Positions 26,607 through 39,513 of a DNA stretch of 64,000 bases are shown in pieces. How positions within the stretch are numbered: the first letter of the stretch is position 1; every line of letters starts with the position of its first letter. Below the pieces are notes generated by a model, which searched no databases, was not told the DNA's origin, and saw nothing but the letters and a program-made list of their open reading frames with translations. This DNA comes from Phorcus lineatus (lineage: Eukaryota; Mollusca; Gastropoda; Trochida; Trochidae), in contig OV121081.1 of assembly GCA_921293015.1 (NCBI GenBank), positions 3,844,001 to 3,908,000 on the forward strand, given 5' to 3'. The translations under genes were made by a program, and so were the position numbers.

Positions 26607-29088
26607 TTCACAGAACCTCTGACATTTCACATCAGCTTCACTTTAAGATGGAGATAAGTATAGGGATTTTACACATTGAAATGGATACATGTAGATTGGT
26701 ACCCGTATTGTGTAGTATACCTTGCTACGTATTAAAGTGCTTGACATTTCCCATTTGGTTAATACCTATTGGTACAATGACTTAATTGAAATAACTTTCT
26801 TTCTGAATCACAAAATATTCCCAACTCATTGAGTAACCTTAAAGTAGTTATACACTGGAGCTCATAAATTTCAATCGCTTTGATTCGTGTCGTGATAGGT
26901 ACTGATGTTCAAAAAATAGTTGTCAATGCGAAGAGGAATTGATAAACTGAAAATTGGATTACTTCTATACAGACCTTTGAAACATTAGCATTTATATAGA
27001 ATACTTTCGCAAAAGGTACTTGACGAAATAGACTTTGTAGAGAAATGCTTTGAAGTTAAGAATCACAACACGCACGTACCAGGTTACTGATGAAACACTT
27101 CTAGAACACCAAACAAAAACAAAAATGCCGAGATTGTGTATCGTGACAAGGACAAGGAACTTTTGCAATGACACAAAAAGAAACAAGGGACAAGTCAACT
27201 GTAGCCTTTTAACAGTCTAGACACTCATAGAACGTTAGGGAAACAGGTACGACGTCATAAAGACAACAAAGTGGTCGACCCCAAGCGACGTCGAAGACCA
27301 TTGTCTGATGCCAGGTTGGTTCATTTACTGTCATTTCTCTAGTAGCAATGAGGAATTTAGACGTTGATGACTTTGAATGAAAATGTACTTTGTAACTGTA
27401 AAGTCATTATTTCATCTGTTGAAAGATGCAATTGAGATGAAAAAGTTGTAAATGATCATGTCACTGTGACCTCGCGATTTCCTGATGACGTTGTCGCCTT
27501 TCAATGCAACTTTAAAGATGTCACTTTTAGAATGGCGTTGTTATTATCCTGGATTTTGTAAGTGTAGTATTACATGGCATACCAGTGAAGTTGTAAGTTG
27601 TTGATTTATTTTCTTGTTAGATGTAGGGTATCATGTTGCATTGAATAAATGTTGCGTTTAAAGCTTTTGTTTCGTTTTTCCTTGTGTGAAGATTGTTCAT
27701 GCTCATTGGGTTTCTAATACCAATAAACCATGATATGCGAGAGGTTCAGGGTGCGAGTCATTATTACTCATCTTTGAAAGTTTCTTCTTCACCCAGACAC
27801 CGCAATAGCAGATAAACTTGACAGATGTCAACAGGACACGCTACCCTTGCCTATAGAGCCTACCGATGAATTTGAGGTCCATAAACTTCAACGATACAAA
27901 CGTCTGTAAAGAAGAGGTCGTCGTTGGCAGGTACTACCATAATCAGTCTCTTCGTCGGATATGAAACCAATAACGCTCCAAGAAATTCAACAATGCCTTC
28001 TCAAAGAATTGCAAATGTAACGCCTGAAGGCATTCAAAGTTTGGCAACGTTGATACCATGTCCTGTCCAATCTTGGGGACCAAAGAGGGTATACTCGTTA
28101 TTACCACCAGCCGGAAAAACTATAATACACACACGGACAAAAGTAAAGTAAAACCCCATATTCAAAACTACAATGTGATGCTGTGAGAATATTTGGATAA
28201 TTTGACTTAATTAATCTTTGTCGACTTGTAAAGGTAGATTATACAACCAGTATGTTCAAAGAAAAGATCATGATATTAAATTTTTGGGAAGTTGCAATAA
28301 AAATCTACTGTTTTTTCATCGAAACTAGACGATAAACTTTGAGTTTAAAAGGTAACAAACAACATCATTTTTACCGTGATGACATTGGCAGATCAAAACG
28401 GGTTTTATCATGACTTGGAGGAACTAATCGGTTGTTGAAATGAATCCCTTTTTTAACATATTTTACTGAATTTTCTTTCTTAAGTCTTATGATTTTGAAT
28501 AAATATAAAAGAATATATATAGTTGCCAAAATTATGATCATTTCTATGAGCTAGCTAAACTTGTTTTCGGACACCAAAATACTTAAATTTTGATGTAGCA
28601 AATATACACTCGTAGAGAAACGATACCTGAATGAAATTTTCCTTTTTAAACTGTTAGATAATATCTAAATCGTTAAATACAATTTTAATAGATAGAACCC
28701 ACTTTATTTTAAAAGATGACCTGAGTTAAGTTAAAATCGCCTCCCTTAAGTCGTTATTTATCTGTCAGATGCCAAAATTATGATATTTTCTTGTGTTCAA
28801 TGATAATATGAAAACGGCTCCATTAATGTTAAAAATTCGACATTCTGTATCCAATTAACTTGTACATTAGTTAAGAACTTACTGAACACTATCAACCTAT
28901 GTTGGTAATTGATGCTGATGTAAGTAAGTTTCCAAAATTACGATCACGACTTTAGCCCGTTTATAGTCACTACACTGAACTGATAAGCATAAGGCTCTGG
29001 TTGTTCTGAGAGAACAACTAGTTCTCGATATACTAACACCATTGATTAAGTTTGACATAATTCACTCTTATAACATACTCTGTGTCCC
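26607..29088. other. Gene-free stretch
   Basis: No gene is recognised. The phrase CCAAAATTA.GAT recurs near 28,526, 28,771 and 28,931, but without conserved flanks, so no repeat family is called. Confidence 0.5.
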
Positions 29089-29432
29089 TTAAAGAGGTGT
29101 AGGGGGCGGGATAGCGCAGTGGTTAGCGCGTACGGCTTCGGATCATGAGGTCCGTGGTTCCAATCCCGCCAGGGGCTCGGCAACTTTGTCTGTAGTACTG
29201 TCTGTTCTACACGCAGTCAGGTTTGGGTGCAATGCTATACTGAGTTTCAGCGAAGTACCACCCATGGTTCGCTAGTTCCAGCCGATGCTCGCAGGTTTCA
29301 CAGCAATGCATAGTCACAATGGTGTTGCGGGCTTTCTCCCTGCTATAATGCTAGCAGCTGCGATATAAGTGAAATAATCTTGAAAGCGGCGTTAAACCCC
29401 AACTCACTCACTCACTCACTTAAAGAGGTGTA
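29089..29432 (+). mobile_element. tRNA-derived SINE, full-length, with 13-bp TSD
   Basis: The element body is about 29,102-29,419 and is flanked by perfect direct repeats TTAAAGAGGTGTA (29,089-29,101 and 29,420-29,432), the mark of target-primed insertion. The head has a Pol III A box TAGCGCAGTGG (29,112-29,122) and a B box GGTTCCAATCC (29,156-29,166; consensus has G for the sixth base). The body continues through CAACTTTGTCTGTAGTA and GCATAGTCACAATGG to a 3' end GCGGCGTTAAACC followed by (ACTC)n. It is the longest of the three copies here and probably close to the family's full form. It has no coding capacity and would depend on a partner LINE. Confidence 0.93.
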
Positions 29433-31362
29433 TGTGTTGAAAAAGACAGAAATACTGAACGAGGAAGACAATATCTAGAACCAGGAAGACATGGAACACT
29501 GTAAACATGTTGCCTCGTCCACATGTCATGGCAAGCCTTTACCAAGACCTACTACACTGATATCAAAATCAGATAGTCTACAAACCAATCAACTGTTTGC
29601 ATTAAACTTGACATTAAAGCATGTCAGTGACAATTCAAAGGTGAATATTTAAAGTGGAAGCTCAAAAAGTTGCCGATATGAAATAACAATTCATGTAGTG
29701 TAAACGTTGACGAACTGTTAAGTATTTTGTAAGTATGTTTGTTGACATGGTAGAAATCATAGGTAACACGTGTCAACTTATGTCACATGAAGCCACAGGT
29801 TCTAAGTACAAACCAATTAAACAAATCTGAATGAAAATATGTATACTCATTTTCTATTTCACGCCTTAATTGATTTAAACGAAATTCTCTGAAAAATCTT
29901 TTTCTATAAGAAATAATTAAATACACGATCGTTCATAAAAGGTGATTGACATTCTTCTAAATTTGTAATTATAAAAATGTCAATGCAAATTGATCATGAA
30001 ATGTGCATATTTGATAAGATGAAGTAAATGCATTTGAGTGATTGTTTTCGAATCACGAGGACTCTTCTTATGCCCTCGTATATAGAAGTCATTTTGGTCG
30101 AAAGTTTTGCCAAAAAGTTTTCGTTCAGTATTTGCAGAATTTCTGAAATAGTCAACGATTCAACAACCGAGTTCATGTTTATTTTTAATGTCTCTGGTAT
30201 ATCATATAGGCGATTCATGGCAAATGGCAACAAATAATTACATCTCTTTCACTAACATCTCATAAATGTTTAAAACATTTCCTAATGGGTTTTAACCAGT
30301 TTGCGTTGCACAAGAAATGCCAGTGTAATATCACCTTGTTTTGCACCCCTGAACCAACGTATATATCGTCATGTCATCCTCCACCCTATTTTAAATATAT
30401 TAACTATTTTAACTATTGTAACCATTTTAAAACATGTCATAAGTCACAATCTAAAGGGAGCCATAAACAGTTTGAATTATACCTTGCGGCCCTGAACGAG
30501 ATTAACGATAACTCTTCACTACGATATGCTGACGGTTGTTACATATCCTGGTTTGTCACGGCTGAGTACTTAGAAGAAATGCAGTGTTTACAACCAAGCT
30601 CTGCTCAGTCCAAATGGTGTGGAAATCCTAACCGGGCTGGTGTCACACATACGGCTAAGCCTCGATGTTCGAGGGATGGCTGAGGATTAGCAGTAGTGCG
30701 AAAATAGGTGTCAGCCTCATGTACTGATGAAGACATTATGAGAGTATGGACGCCAAGTTAAAGGGTTTAATTTCTTCTAGGATAGAGTATTGACGTCTAT
30801 TTTCATACCAGGATCTACCGTGTGACGAAGGTAATGTTTGATATCGAATTTTCAGAATTGAATTTATCTTTTGAAGAATGATATTGTGCACTTTAATAGA
30901 AGAAAGTTTTTCACTTTGTTATTGTATATTTGCTGTGAGTAACGTATGAATTAATGTTTAAAATTTTTAAGACATGTACTTATAGAATATATAGATATAT
31001 AAACTGTCAATATAATCTTGTAAGCAGGCGGTTTTTACAAAGAATCTTAAATGATATATGCGTTATTACAGCCTGTAAATCATTAGTTTTCCTAAATTGA
31101 CATGTAGTACTTATACCTGTATACTCATTGATTGCATTTGTTTACCTGACAAACCCCAATTAAATATTCACAGGAGATGTCTCTAATTCTAGGCCAGACC
31201 AGAAACAACCCATGAATACAAACTAGTTGATATATTTATGAGCAAATCTATGATTTATGAAACGTATCTAAGGCTCAAATACAACCATTCCAACGTTACA
31301 ATAATTCAAACAAATATATCCAGACAAACACAGTATGCCTCAATTGACAACAATGGTTGTCG
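29433..31362. other. Gene-free stretch
   Basis: No feature is supported. A 132-codon open frame at 30,285-30,683 has no recognisable domain, is crossed by another open frame, and ends in low-complexity codons. I do not call it a gene. Confidence 0.5.
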
Positions 31363-31527
31363 GAAAATAAGGGATTTATGTATGAATTCAAAATTAATAT
31401 GACCACATGTTACATTTTATCTCTGTACATGTACTCAGGAGTAGAGAAATACGGGATTTATGTATGAATTCACAATTAATATGACCAGATGTTATATGTT
31501 ATCTCTGTACATGTACTCAAGAGTAGG
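31363..31527 (+). repeat. Two-copy 82-bp tandem duplication
   Basis: GGGATTTATGTATGAATTCA recurs at 31,371 and 31,453. It is followed in both copies by AATTAATATGACCA.ATGTTA and TCTCTGTACATGTACTCA. The copies differ at several bases, so the duplication is not very recent. It is non-coding. Confidence 0.9.
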
Positions 31528-32404
31528 GAAATAAAAAGTCCTCATGACAAATAAACGTTAACATTCGCCAATGTTAGCCAACCTGCAAAACTGAATGTTA
31601 AATGTGATTAATTGAACAACAACTTCCACAAATCAACTTTATTAAAGACAACATGTCCGGATCCACAATGACAAAGACGGGGTTACGGTGGCCTTTGTGC
31701 TAAGATTGGTTTGATAAATAGCACCCATGTGCAACTTGAATACGTTTAATATAAGGAATCGGATGATCGCAGTAAAGCAGGGGTTAAACGTTTCACCTTA
31801 TGCGCATAAATAACACAACGTGTAGCCTGATTATATCCGCATTTACCTGTAACCTGCTGTGAAATGAACCCGAGGGGAATGGGGGAAGGGTGTACGTTAC
31901 TCAACTATATACATGTCAAACGTATTCAGCGTTGCGTTTTAACAGTGTATTTCTTGAGGAAACGCTTGTTTAAAGTTAGGCTATGGAATTTCACTCTTTC
32001 ATATAGGCCCTAAGTTATGTTCATTGGGCTGTGTGCAACGGAATGAAAAGATTATTGAAAAGGCTTCGCCGGGTATCATTATATTGCAAGGATCCGGACA
32101 ATAAATGAAGGTATGCACATTCCTGCTCGAGGATGCATAAACGAACCTTTGTCCGATGTGCGGGAAAGGAAAGAAGTTTATGTTTAGACATTAATAATGA
32201 CGGATTGATTCAAAGTAGAAATATATAGCAGACGGTAAAGTGGTCCTCAAGACTTCGCAGACAATAACAATTCACTGAGATGGTAATCATTAAATGTCAA
32301 ACCTTTAGGGAAAATTATTGAGAGTTGAATGTATCTTTCTTTAAGGTTATCTCTGGACGAAGATAGCAATGTTTCGTTCTCCTGTCAGCGGATAATTTAA
32401 ATAT
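31528..32404. other. Gene-free stretch
   Basis: Nothing is recognised between the 82-bp duplication and the minisatellite. A G-rich patch (GAGGGGAATGGGGGAAGGG) lies near 31,870. Confidence 0.5.
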
Positions 32405-33151
32405 TTGTTGGTTTACTGTATGTTTGGCTGGTGTTTGGCTGCACTGTTTGGCTGGTGTTTGGCTGCACTGTTTGGCTGGTGTTTTGCTGCACTGTTTGGC
32501 TGGTATTCTGTATGTTTGGCTGGTGTTTCTGTATGTTTGGCTGGTGTTTGGCTGCACTGTTTGGCTGGTGTTTCTGTATGTTTGGCTGGTGTTTGGCTGC
32601 ACTGTTTGGCTGGTGTTTCTGTATGTTTGGCTGGTGTTTGGCTGCACTGTTTGGCTGGTGTTTCTGTATGTTTGGCTGGTGTTTGGCTGCACTGTTTGGC
32701 TGGTGTTTCTGTATGTTTGGCTGGTGTTTGGCTGCACTGTTTGGCTGGTGTTTGGCTGCACTGTTTGGCTGGTGTTTGGCTGCACTGTTTGGCTGGTGTT
32801 TGGCTGGTGTTTCTGTATGTTTGGCTGCACTGTTTGGCTGGTGTTTGGCTGCACTGTTTGGCTGGTGTTTGGCTGGTGTTTCTGTATGTTTGGCTGCACT
32901 GTTTGGCTGGTGTTTCTGTATGTTTGGCTGGTGTTTGGCTGCACTGTTTGGCTGGTGTTTCTGTATGTTTGGCTGGTGTTTGGCTGCACTGTTTGGCTGG
33001 TGTTTGGCTGCACTGTTTGGCTGGTGTTTGGCTGCACTGTTTGGCTGGTGTTTCTGTATGTTTGGCTGGTGTTTCTGTATGTTTGGCTGGTGTTTGGCTG
33101 CACTGTTTGGCTGGTGTTTGGCTGCACTGTTTGGCTGCACTGTTTGGTTAG
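32405..33151 (+). repeat. Compound minisatellite with 45-bp higher-order unit
   Basis: Three short modules are shuffled: TTTGGCTGGTG (11), TTTGGCTGCACTG (13) and TTTCTGTATG (10). Most of the array is a 45-base higher-order unit made of 11+13+11+10, interrupted near 32,740-32,880 by runs lacking the 10-base module. None of the modules contains a stop codon in any plus frame, and the 45-base period preserves frame. As a result all three plus frames and two minus frames stay open for about 740 bases. The products would be Cys/Trp/Phe-rich (plus) or Gln/Asn/Thr-rich (minus). I read it as non-coding satellite. Confidence 0.95.
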
Positions 33152-33840
33152 TGCCAAGTAATGAGCATCCAAAGATTAGGTGTTGGCAACTTGACACTTG
33201 AATGAGTTAATTTTGCACCATCTTCATTATTTGAGAATCATTGTTCACGCCAAACCGATGATCAATTAAATCAGTTTCTATCCTGCAAAAAATTTCACGA
33301 ATCCTAGAGCTTCATAAAACTTAATCTATACATAAAACATTTTTATTTTATTGTTTGTATACGTATTCTTTGCATCAGGCAATATTTCACTACATAAAAT
33401 CGCAATTTTCCTGAGGAAACACTTATTCTTGAGATGAAGCGTAATATATTCAAAACATCTCCAAACATTTGTTTTGATACGTTAAATATACCGGACTTTG
33501 AGCTGGGTAACAATATAGACTCCTTCTTATAGTTCTCTTATAATAAACAGATAATCTTTCACTGAAATGCATCAAACTGAAATACAAAATCTAAAGGGCT
33601 TATCAAAAATATTATTTCTCCATTCATTTTAACTGAAATAATTTTAACATTAAATATATCATAAACTATTGTGCAACAACTTTGAACAACTCACAAGGAC
33701 AGTGAAACTACGATGGCTAATGCTAATACAACTTTATTGATTTACGTCGTGCAAGTCAATGTGACCGGGTTTCCTACTGTCACTTATGTATTGTACGGAT
33801 ACACCGGGAAGTGGAATAGCGATAAACGAGTTCAGGTTTT
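33152..33840. other. Gene-free stretch
   Basis: AT-rich sequence with no supported feature. Confidence 0.5.
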
Positions 33841-33876
33841 GTATTTGTAATTGTATTTGTAATTGTATTTGTAATT
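33841..33876 (+). repeat. Three perfect 12-bp tandem units
   Basis: Exactly three copies of GTATTTGTAATT. A short slippage repeat with no associated gene. Confidence 0.9.
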
Positions 33877-36800
33877 ATCTAGTATTTCCTTCATTTTGCA
33901 ATGAATAGGAAAACGGGTTCGCACTTTGAGGAAAAATTGGTAAATGCAATAATTACAATTCTGATGATGTATATGCGATACCTGTAAAAGGAATGCAAGG
34001 TACGTACGTCCATCTTTTGTTTTTGAAATATAACAGCTTTTGATTGTTGCAGTATGAACACCATTAACACCGAAAAGGCCAAACAATCACTGTTTTATAT
34101 AGATAGTTAATACTTGTAGGACTTTTCTCTTAATAATTACACCAAGGAAAATGTGTGAATATGTTATGAAAAATTAAGTTAAGCTAGAATCAATGCAATA
34201 ATGCTTTGCCCTCCGAAAAGTCGTCCTTGAACCCATGCTGTACAAAGCAGGTACAGTCAGTCTGTGAGCAGACATTATCTTGAGGGGTCCGGCCAATACA
34301 GATACAACTTCCTTATGCAGTCAATGCATGGTGGTAAACATCGAACTATAACAACCTTGGTAGTTTACAGTGGCAAACAGATACAAGTGTTTTACAATCT
34401 CTGATATTATCAAAAATGTTGATTTATACGTTTTCTACCAACAAATTATGCAAATTAAACTTTCATGATGTTAGATAATTTTTGATGTTAAGAAAATGTA
34501 TACACATCTAAACGAGACAATCTTTATTTTTCATGGTATTTCATATGTTCATAGGTACATTTGTACGAATTATGTTGATACAGTATTCACATTTTGATCC
34601 AAAAAGGCTGTTGACAGTTTATACATGACAATCATTAGATTTCGATGATAATCGATCAACACCATTCTGTGTGGGTCGAAGCGGAAATTACATGTAACAT
34701 TGACATACATATTAGTTATGTCATCCACAGGGATGTGTACAATCTAGTCGACGATCATCCAACTATTGTTTAGTTAAAGTAGAGGGGTGTAACAAGGTCA
34801 GGAACCCGAATCTCTTTGAAAATTATATTCAAAATGTTTACGTCACTTATTCCATTAAGACAATACATCATAAAACACTACAGATCTCAACACTTCCCCC
34901 TTCACATTGAGCCATTACTCAAAATGAACCTGGACGGGTACTTTTCTCCAAATTTTTTAAACTCGAAACAATCAACCAATCCTGCAGCTGAGCCATTTGT
35001 GAAACCCGGATCGGAACCTGAAACATCCTTTTTTAAAATACAGTATAAAATCTAAGAAACTTCCCCCGTTAACCCGCACAGGCTAGATTTATAGAAAACC
35101 TGCTCAGGTTTCAGATCTAGATCACGCAGGAAGCGGAACATGCCAGACACTGGCATTGACGTTCTTAGATAATAGTTACGTGTGTTCCTTTACTGTTTTT
35201 TTTGTAAAGGGTATTTGATCTTCAACTCCAGATCTTTTCTAGATTTATTTTCCATTATAAACGACCATGTGATTAAACCTTTCAAATATAATCAACTCAA
35301 ATTAAATATTCTATCTGTTTAAAGGAACAGTGGCACGTTTTTTGACAGATTTATTTCTTCAAATTTTACCAATAGACATTAGTGTACGCTGAAGACATTA
35401 TCTTCTGAAGGTCAAAACAACTCATTTCTCAACTCGATCATCCTTTGTCGTAGAGAAAGTAATCAAGTATCAAGCAAAATCACGGACTGCCATTTTTGTG
35501 TAAACTCTTTTTATTCATTTGAGGTATGGAAATGGATTCGCATATTCGCATTCCTGGCACGTTCGATAAAAAAACAAGTGTCTTGCAATTGGAAACATTG
35601 ACTTTCATTTTATCCCTTAAATCTGCTAATATGGCATTTTAAGATAAGTTTCTAAAAGTGTACATTGTTCGATTGTCTATCAGAATCTCAACGTTATACC
35701 TTCACATTTCACTACTATATTAAAATTCATTGGTCTTGCAAAAACGACAACATAAATAAACTGATTCCAAAAACTCGAACACCAGCTGTATCTTTGACCA
35801 GCACAGGTTTGATTAATTTTAACGTTATTGTTTCAGCGGAAGACATTTGGTAGGACAAGTTTACGTTGCGTCCCTGAAGAATATCGTGAAATTTAACAAT
35901 TATCATGTTTTTTTACTAAAGGATAACTAAATAGGTCTGTTAGATTTGTGAAATTGGTTTATTTTAAACTAAAACATCCCCTTCCCAACGCCCCTTCCCA
36001 ACGTGAACAACGAGGATATAGTGGTCAGATGTATTCTAATTTTGGTATCAATCAGTCGGTTGTCAATGTCAATGTCTATAACAAACTGGTGTTATTTTAC
36101 TAAGGTTTGGAAGATTCTAACTCCTGTGGCTGCCACCATATCGTCCAACATAACACTTCCTGTAGATGACGTCAAAGCATTTATTCAGCAATCTATATGG
36201 CATTAATAACAGGGGTTCGAGCCCTGCGGCAGAACGCATTTTAATTTAAACAGAGCGTCTGTCATAACATTTCATTTGGCTTAAAGCTTGCCAAAATACC
36301 ATAGGTACTGGCTTTATAAAATCACTTGACTTAACCAATAGTCATCCTAATGTATGTCATTTCTTTGTGATGATAATCGAGCAATCATGATTAGAAGCCT
36401 AAACTCTACGTCCGAATTAAATATCTAGTTATATCTAGTAAGTTGACCAATTAAACATGAATATCCAATTATAATCTGTTTGCTGTTTAAGGAAATTTTC
36501 AAAATGAAATGACTGATTTTGCAATAGATTTTGACGAACATAGGTATGGGAAGTAGGATGGGAACTTGAATTACTGTTGTTTGAATTCGATTCATAAATT
36601 AAATCCACATTAGTCATCAACATAGGAAACAAACTTATGAAGTCATATTGAAAACGTCAAACATATATTGATAATAACAGCTACAGTAAAAATAATTTAC
36701 TTAAAAAACATGAGCTTGATTTATTCGAATTTCAAAATTATTCGTGTTTTATTTTTGCATCTCAATTAAAAAAAGGAGAAAACATGTGTGTATCATCGTT

Positions 36801-37021
36801 CTTTTTCCTTTTTCCTAAGTGCAATAAAGGTGTTTCATAACAAATTGTCATTTAGATTGTATTGATATTTGAATGAAAATATAACTACTAGTTATTGCAA
36901 AATTCATGAAAACACTGGAAAAGTATTGTTTTGAATAAATGATAATCTTTTAATTATATTTATGTATTACATGCCGATCATATATATGCAAAACAACAGG
37001 TGATGTGTTACAGTTCTTTTC
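33877..37021. other. Gene-free stretch
   Basis: No coding or mobile feature is recognised. A B-box-like GGGGTTCGAGCCC near 36,210 has no upstream A box and its T-arm does not fold cleanly, so no tRNA is called. Confidence 0.5.
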
Positions 37022-37869
37022 AATACTGTACATCACGAACCGCTCCCGGTCATATTTTTCTGCAAGTTGTGACGCTAGGGAGTAAGTTCTCACATCTGTC
37101 CAGAAATGTGTCAGGAGTAAGTCACATTTCTGATGTATTTGAGTACGTATAAGGTGTATATCGTGTTATATATGCATTCAATGTACCCATATATCACAAT
37201 TTAAACGCGCCAACTACCATCATAGTTTATCGTGTTTACTGGACTGCTCGGAGAAAAAAAATGTGCCAAAATATTTGTACCTGACTTATTGACTTTGTTT
37301 AGAACGTTAGTTTAGATGTTATTGTTAACAACTTAATTTCTAAATTCTTAAATTATCATAAATATTCTGATATCTGTCGACAAACATTCCAGCCAATTAA
37401 TCTGGATTATAAACCGAAGTGAGAAATGATATACTATTCCATGATATCTATACAAGATAATTATACATATAGTTCGAAGATGTATGCGTGATAACCTGAT
37501 CTGCGGTATAGATTTATATTATTTTTGTTTAGGAAAGGTCTTTAACCCTTGAAATTGTATATATAGCGGTATTACTATGTCGGTGATCTGCCGTCTAAAC
37601 ATAAGGATATGAGCCTAATAGATTATCTCTTATAGTGAAGAAGTAATAAATCGTCAGTGGCGCGCAAAGATAAATATATCTTGCCCCGGGCGGGTAATGA
37701 ATCCCCACGCAATGTCCTGTATAAGCTGTCATCAGTCAGGAAAGGAGGGGAGGGAATTCTGGCATTGTAACATGTGACCCGGAATTAAGAAAACACAGCG
37801 CTTATTGGATGTATGAAGGAAAAGAGTTTTACAGTGACGTACTCGTTTTGTCATTGTGCATGGTCTGTG

Positions 37870-38028
37870 GTAAGCTAACGTAAAAATAGCAAGGAAAACC
37901 CAAACTCGTGACGTGCAGTGGTAGACTGCAGTTTTTAAACACTTGGCGTATTTGTGGGAAAAAACATTTTGATGTAGGTAGTCAATCTTAACGTGTTTAC
38001 CCTGTCTAAAAACCTTTGTCTTTTACAG
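37870..38028 (+). other. Predicted 5' UTR intron, receptor 2a
   Basis: A donor CTGTG|GTAAGC and an acceptor CTTTGTCTTTTACAG|A bracket 159 bases upstream of the coding exon. A stop at 38,182 closes the receptor frame, so the preceding exon would be untranslated. The layout matches receptor gene 1, which supports a shared gene structure. Inferred, not demonstrated. Confidence 0.5.
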
Positions 38029-38274
38029 ATATTTGGGACTCCTATCTTGAGGGAAGATGTTCAGAGCACGTGGGGACCAATCCATCCTGCATGAGTTAGA
38101 AAAATATCGAGAATTGTTACATTTGGTAAAACTCCTGAAGAGTCTTTCAATGATGATCTGCTCGTAATATTAAATACTTTATAAAGGGATATAAAAGAAC
38201 AGAGACTTGTGGTCAAAACCCTGTATTATAAGATTCAAGGTTTGAAAGCTGTGATTTCAGGCAACGTTAATGAA

Positions 38275-39513
38275 ATGATAAACACAATGGAAGAAAACGT
38301 CACTGCGTCGACTACCATACAATCTAGTAACAGTTCGTACAACGGAAGTGAAACTGTCACTAATGTGACCCTAGTGGAAGTAAATGACGCCATGGCTTTG
38401 ACCTTGCTGCCGGCCATGTTGTACATCGGCGTGATGATGATTCTAGGATTCATCGGCAACAGTCTCGTCGTGTACGTCTTCGTGTTCAGATTTCGACAAG
38501 GGACGCAGAATTTCTTAATCATCTGCCTATCAGTTTTTGATTTGATAAGTTGTTTGATTGCAATGCCAACAGAAATTGTAGACCTGCGATATTTCTTCAT
38601 GTTCGAATCTGTGTTTGCCTGTAAACTGTTGACCTTTGTGAATTCGTTCTGTGCCATGTGTTCTGTTCTCACCCTCCTTGGAATAGCCGTGGATAGATAC
38701 ATCAAGATCTGCCGGCCACTGGACACGCAGGTGGAACTCAAACACGTTCGGATTTGGGTCATTTTTGTTGTCCTCGTCGCTGTTCTCTTCTCCTGGCCGA
38801 CTCTGGTGCTCTACGGGATACGTTCAGCAGACACCGACGCTCCGCATGTCATTGGTCGAGACTGTTCCACAGCTGACGGGGTCAAGGACACGAGCTACCC
38901 TCTGATCTATAACCTCGTCCTGGCTTTCGGTCTTCTCCTGACCACCGTTATTCTAACATTTCTCTATATTTTCATTCTAAGAGCGGTGAATGTACACAAA
39001 CGACATATGAGAGCGCGCGCATCTGTATCCAACAGTATTCCCATAGCTGTGATAGACACTCCTCAGACTGGTAACAGTGAAGTGGACAAAGAACTAGATG
39101 AAAACGGCCATGTGCCAAATGGTCACCATGTAACGCTTCAAGTTTCAGAGGAACACAAATGTGATACCCTTAAAGAAAGTGCTTCAAAGAATCGCGGGAA
39201 GGCGAACAAGACAACTGTGATTGCGTTTCTGGTGACCGTGGTCTTCGTGCTCAGCTTTCTGCCCCATCTCGCACTCATGTGTGCACGGTCGCTCATCAAA
39301 GATTTTGACCATGACCTTCGGGGTTCCTCTCTGGTTGCTTTCAATATCTTCCTCAGGTCATACTTCATAAACTCAGTGGCCAATCCGATCATCTACGGTG
39401 TTCTGAACTACAGGTTCAGGGAGGAGTGTGTGATACTATTTAAGAGAGTCCTGTGTTGCAGACGGCGTCCCTTCTCCATATCAAACCTGTTATCATTCAG
39501 CACGTGGTCCTGA
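38275..39513 (+). CDS. Rhodopsin-family G protein-coupled receptor 2a (orphan)
   Basis: A single-exon 412-residue class A receptor. The start chosen is the first ATG after the in-frame stop at 38,182; a second ATG lies four codons on (38,287). The N-terminus carries four N-glycosylation sequons (N8, N19, N23, N30). Then come GN in TM1 (61-62), the TM2 Asp (D89), the TM3 disulfide Cys (C116), DRY (140-142), WP in TM4, a Cys-containing second outer loop, a long third inner loop of about 80 residues, TM6 with SFLP (Phe replacing the toggle Trp), NPIIY in TM7 and a short basic tail after LCCRRR. It should be a plasma-membrane G-protein-coupled receptor. It is clearly homologous to receptor 1 but has a longer N-terminus and inner loop. 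The ligand is unknown; a peptide is the likelier class. Confidence 0.93.
   Translation: MINTMEENVTASTTIQSSNSSYNGSETVTNVTLVEVNDAMALTLLPAMLYIGVMMILGFIGNSLVVYVFVFRFRQGTQNFLIICLSVFDLISCLIAMPTEIVDLRYFFMFESVFACKLLTFVNSFCAMCSVLTLLGIAVDRYIKICRPLDTQVELKHVRIWVIFVVLVAVLFSWPTLVLYGIRSADTDAPHVIGRDCSTADGVKDTSYPLIYNLVLAFGLLLTTVILTFLYIFILRAVNVHKRHMRARASVSNSIPIAVIDTPQTGNSEVDKELDENGHVPNGHHVTLQVSEEHKCDTLKESASKNRGKANKTTVIAFLVTVVFVLSFLPHLALMCARSLIKDFDHDLRGSSLVAFNIFLRSYFINSVANPIIYGVLNYRFREECVILFKRVLCCRRRPFSISNLLSFSTWS

Noticed and set aside
26066..26611. 181-codon minus-strand frame made of 25-residue repeats
   Set aside because: It coincides exactly with the 75-base minisatellite subtype and has no coding neighbour.
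28500..28960. Recurring CCAAAATTA.GAT as a regulatory motif or repeat
   Set aside because: Only three loose matches with unrelated flanks in AT-rich sequence.
29102..29170. A functional tRNA gene
   Set aside because: A and B boxes are present, but the T-arm and acceptor do not pair as a tRNA and the sequence continues into a SINE body with target-site duplication.
30285..30683. 132-codon open frame as a gene
   Set aside because: No domain, signal peptide or splice context is recognised, and an alternative frame overlaps it; expected by chance in a window this size.
32315..33201. Five long overlapping open frames on both strands (245-285 codons)
   Set aside because: They are all products of the stop-free minisatellite; no flanking coding sequence or splice logic supports a protein.
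36200..36240. tRNA 3' half (GGGGTTCGAGCCC)
   Set aside because: No A box or D-arm upstream, and the T-stem needs a bulge.
38235..38762. 175-codon minus-strand frame opposite receptor 2a (and its copy at 41,060-41,587)
   Set aside because: An antisense shadow of the receptor CDS with no family motif.
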